Assembly (NCBI GenBank): GCA_964564595.1
Contig: CAZMCA010000202.1
Span: 1-5,838 of the forward strand
DNA: 5,838 nucleotides
From: JBEVOS01 sp964564595
Lineage (GTDB): Bacteria > Pseudomonadota > Alphaproteobacteria > Caulobacterales > Aquidulcibacteraceae
Direction: 5' to 3'
Shown here: one piece after another, positions 5,282 through 5,838 of the stretch
How positions within the stretch are numbered: position 1 is the stretch's first letter
Layout: the number at the start of each line of letters is the position of its first letter
Notes under the pieces: generated by a model
The model's input: only the letters and a program-made list of their open reading frames with translations
What the model was told of the DNA's origin: nothing
Databases searched by the model: none
Program-made: the position numbers and the translations under genes

Positions 5282-5649
5282 GCGGCGATGTCGTCACCAT
5301 GATTGATTTGGCGCGCCAGGCGCTGGCGGTGCTCGTGTCCGGCGCGGGGCTCGTGTTCATCTTGCTCGGCGTTGTCGGATTGCTGCGCTTTCCGGATCTG
5401 TTCACGCGGGTGCATGCGTTCTCGGTCATCGCCGGCTTGGGCGCCGGGCTGACATTGTTTGGCTTCGCTATTCTTGCGTGGAGCGCGCAAGCGAGCGTGC
5501 GGCTTGCGCTGCTGGCGCTGGTCGTCGCGGGTGCGGGGCCGGTGATCGCGCACATCACGGCGGGCGCTGCACATGCGGCCGGGCTTGCGCCGCTTTCGGG
5601 CAGTTACACTGCGCCGCGCCCGGGCGCGCAACGCGGACGCGCGCCGTGA
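5278..5649 (+). CDS. mnhG: Na+/H+ antiporter subunit G (MnhG/MrpG)
   Basis: This is a 123-residue membrane subunit of the antiporter with three hydrophobic helices (about 15-36, 50-68 and 74-95). The MrpG signature is clear: GLLRFPDLFTRVHAFSVIAGLG (34-55), with RFPD at 37-40 and TRVHA at 43-47. The family's C-terminal small-residue segment appears as GPVIAHITAGAAHAAG (87-102). A Pro/Arg-rich tail (about 107-123) is probably cytoplasmic. GAAGAGG ends 7 bases before the ATG at 5278 and supports that start over an in-frame ATG at 5299. The 4-base overlap with mnhF (ATGA) and the GTGA overlap with the next gene show operon organisation. The MrpG assignment is secure; whether the complex moves sodium or potassium is not readable. 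Confidence 0.9.
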   Translation: MSGDVVTMIDLARQALAVLVSGAGLVFILLGVVGLLRFPDLFTRVHAFSVIAGLGAGLTLFGFAILAWSAQASVRLALLALVVAGAGPVIAHITAGAAHAAGLAPLSGSYTAPRPGAQRGRAP

Positions 5650-5838
5650 ACGCGCCTCTCGCTTTGGAAGCTGCGCCGCTCGCGGCAGCGCTCGCGTGTC
5701 TGCCGCTTCTTCTAGGGCTTGCGGTTTCGATGGCGCTGACGCGTGCGCTGTTTGCGATGGCGATGTTGTTTGCCGCGTTCGGCGCGCTCGCGGCGTTGGC
5801 GGCGCTGGCGCTCGGCGCGCCGCTCGTGGCGCTCACGC
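5646..5838 (+). CDS. DUF4040/MbhD-type antiporter subunit (3' partial)
   Basis: The first 64 residues of a hydrophobic protein run to the right edge. It starts at a GTG whose bases overlap the mnhG stop (GTGA, 5646-5649), with no ribosome binding site of its own, so translation is presumably coupled. The sequence LPLLLGLAVSMALTRALFAMAM gives a helix, and a second ends in LGAPLVALT (about 56-64). This matches the DUF4040/MbhD pattern in which two or three short helices precede 'GAP-D-VALTEA'; here Leu stands where Asp is usual in the examples I remember. Such proteins correspond to the C-terminal region of MrpA or the MbhD subunit of membrane-bound hydrogenase. The position directly after E-F-G fits. 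The call rests on a short fragment, so another small Mrp membrane subunit, such as an MnhB-like protein, is possible. Confidence 0.65.
   Translation, partial: MNAPLALEAAPLAAALACLPLLLGLAVSMALTRALFAMAMLFAAFGALAALAALALGAPLVALT

Overview
The window is GC-rich (about two-thirds G+C by eye) and densely coded. Its gene types point to an alphaproteobacterium, most likely of the Caulobacterales/Hyphomonadaceae kind: a DUF2336 protein, a short Cys-containing TonB C-terminal domain, an Mrp/Mnh antiporter cluster that begins with subunit E, and a near-consensus CtrA-type box. This placement rests on gene families and motifs, not on a database match.

Layout, left to right. (1) 2-352: the 3' end of a TonB-like energy transducer. 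(2) 444-854: a small secreted, alanine-rich protein of unknown function with its own strong ribosome binding site. (3) 929-1816: a crotonase-fold acyl-CoA enzyme whose ribosome binding site lies inside a perfect 10-bp hairpin with a GAAA loop. (4) 1809-3086, minus strand: a 12-helix MFS transporter that overlaps the crotonase tail-to-tail by 8 bp. (5) A 95-bp divergent intergenic region holding a CtrA-like box. (6) 3182-4387: a DUF2336 protein. (7) 4488 to the right edge: mnhE, mnhF, mnhG and the start of a DUF4040/MbhD-type subunit. The members of this last group are joined by 4-base stop/start overlaps and form one operon that continues beyond the window.

The last four genes clearly act together as subunits of a multi-subunit cation/proton antiporter in the inner membrane. 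Their order (E-F-G-DUF4040) matches the antiporter-like half of archaeal membrane-bound hydrogenases rather than the classical A-to-G order of Bacillus mrp. The first five genes do not form an obvious pathway. TonB and the small secreted protein may share a transcript, while the crotonase and the MFS transporter are convergent neighbours with no terminator between them.

I see no mobile element, CRISPR array, tRNA or rRNA gene, or phage-like gene, and no convincing new multi-gene system. The points most worth a second look are the hairpin that buries the crotonase ribosome binding site, the non-canonical active site of that crotonase, the Mbh-like order of the antiporter operon, and the CtrA-like box in front of a DUF2336 gene that lacks a ribosome binding site.
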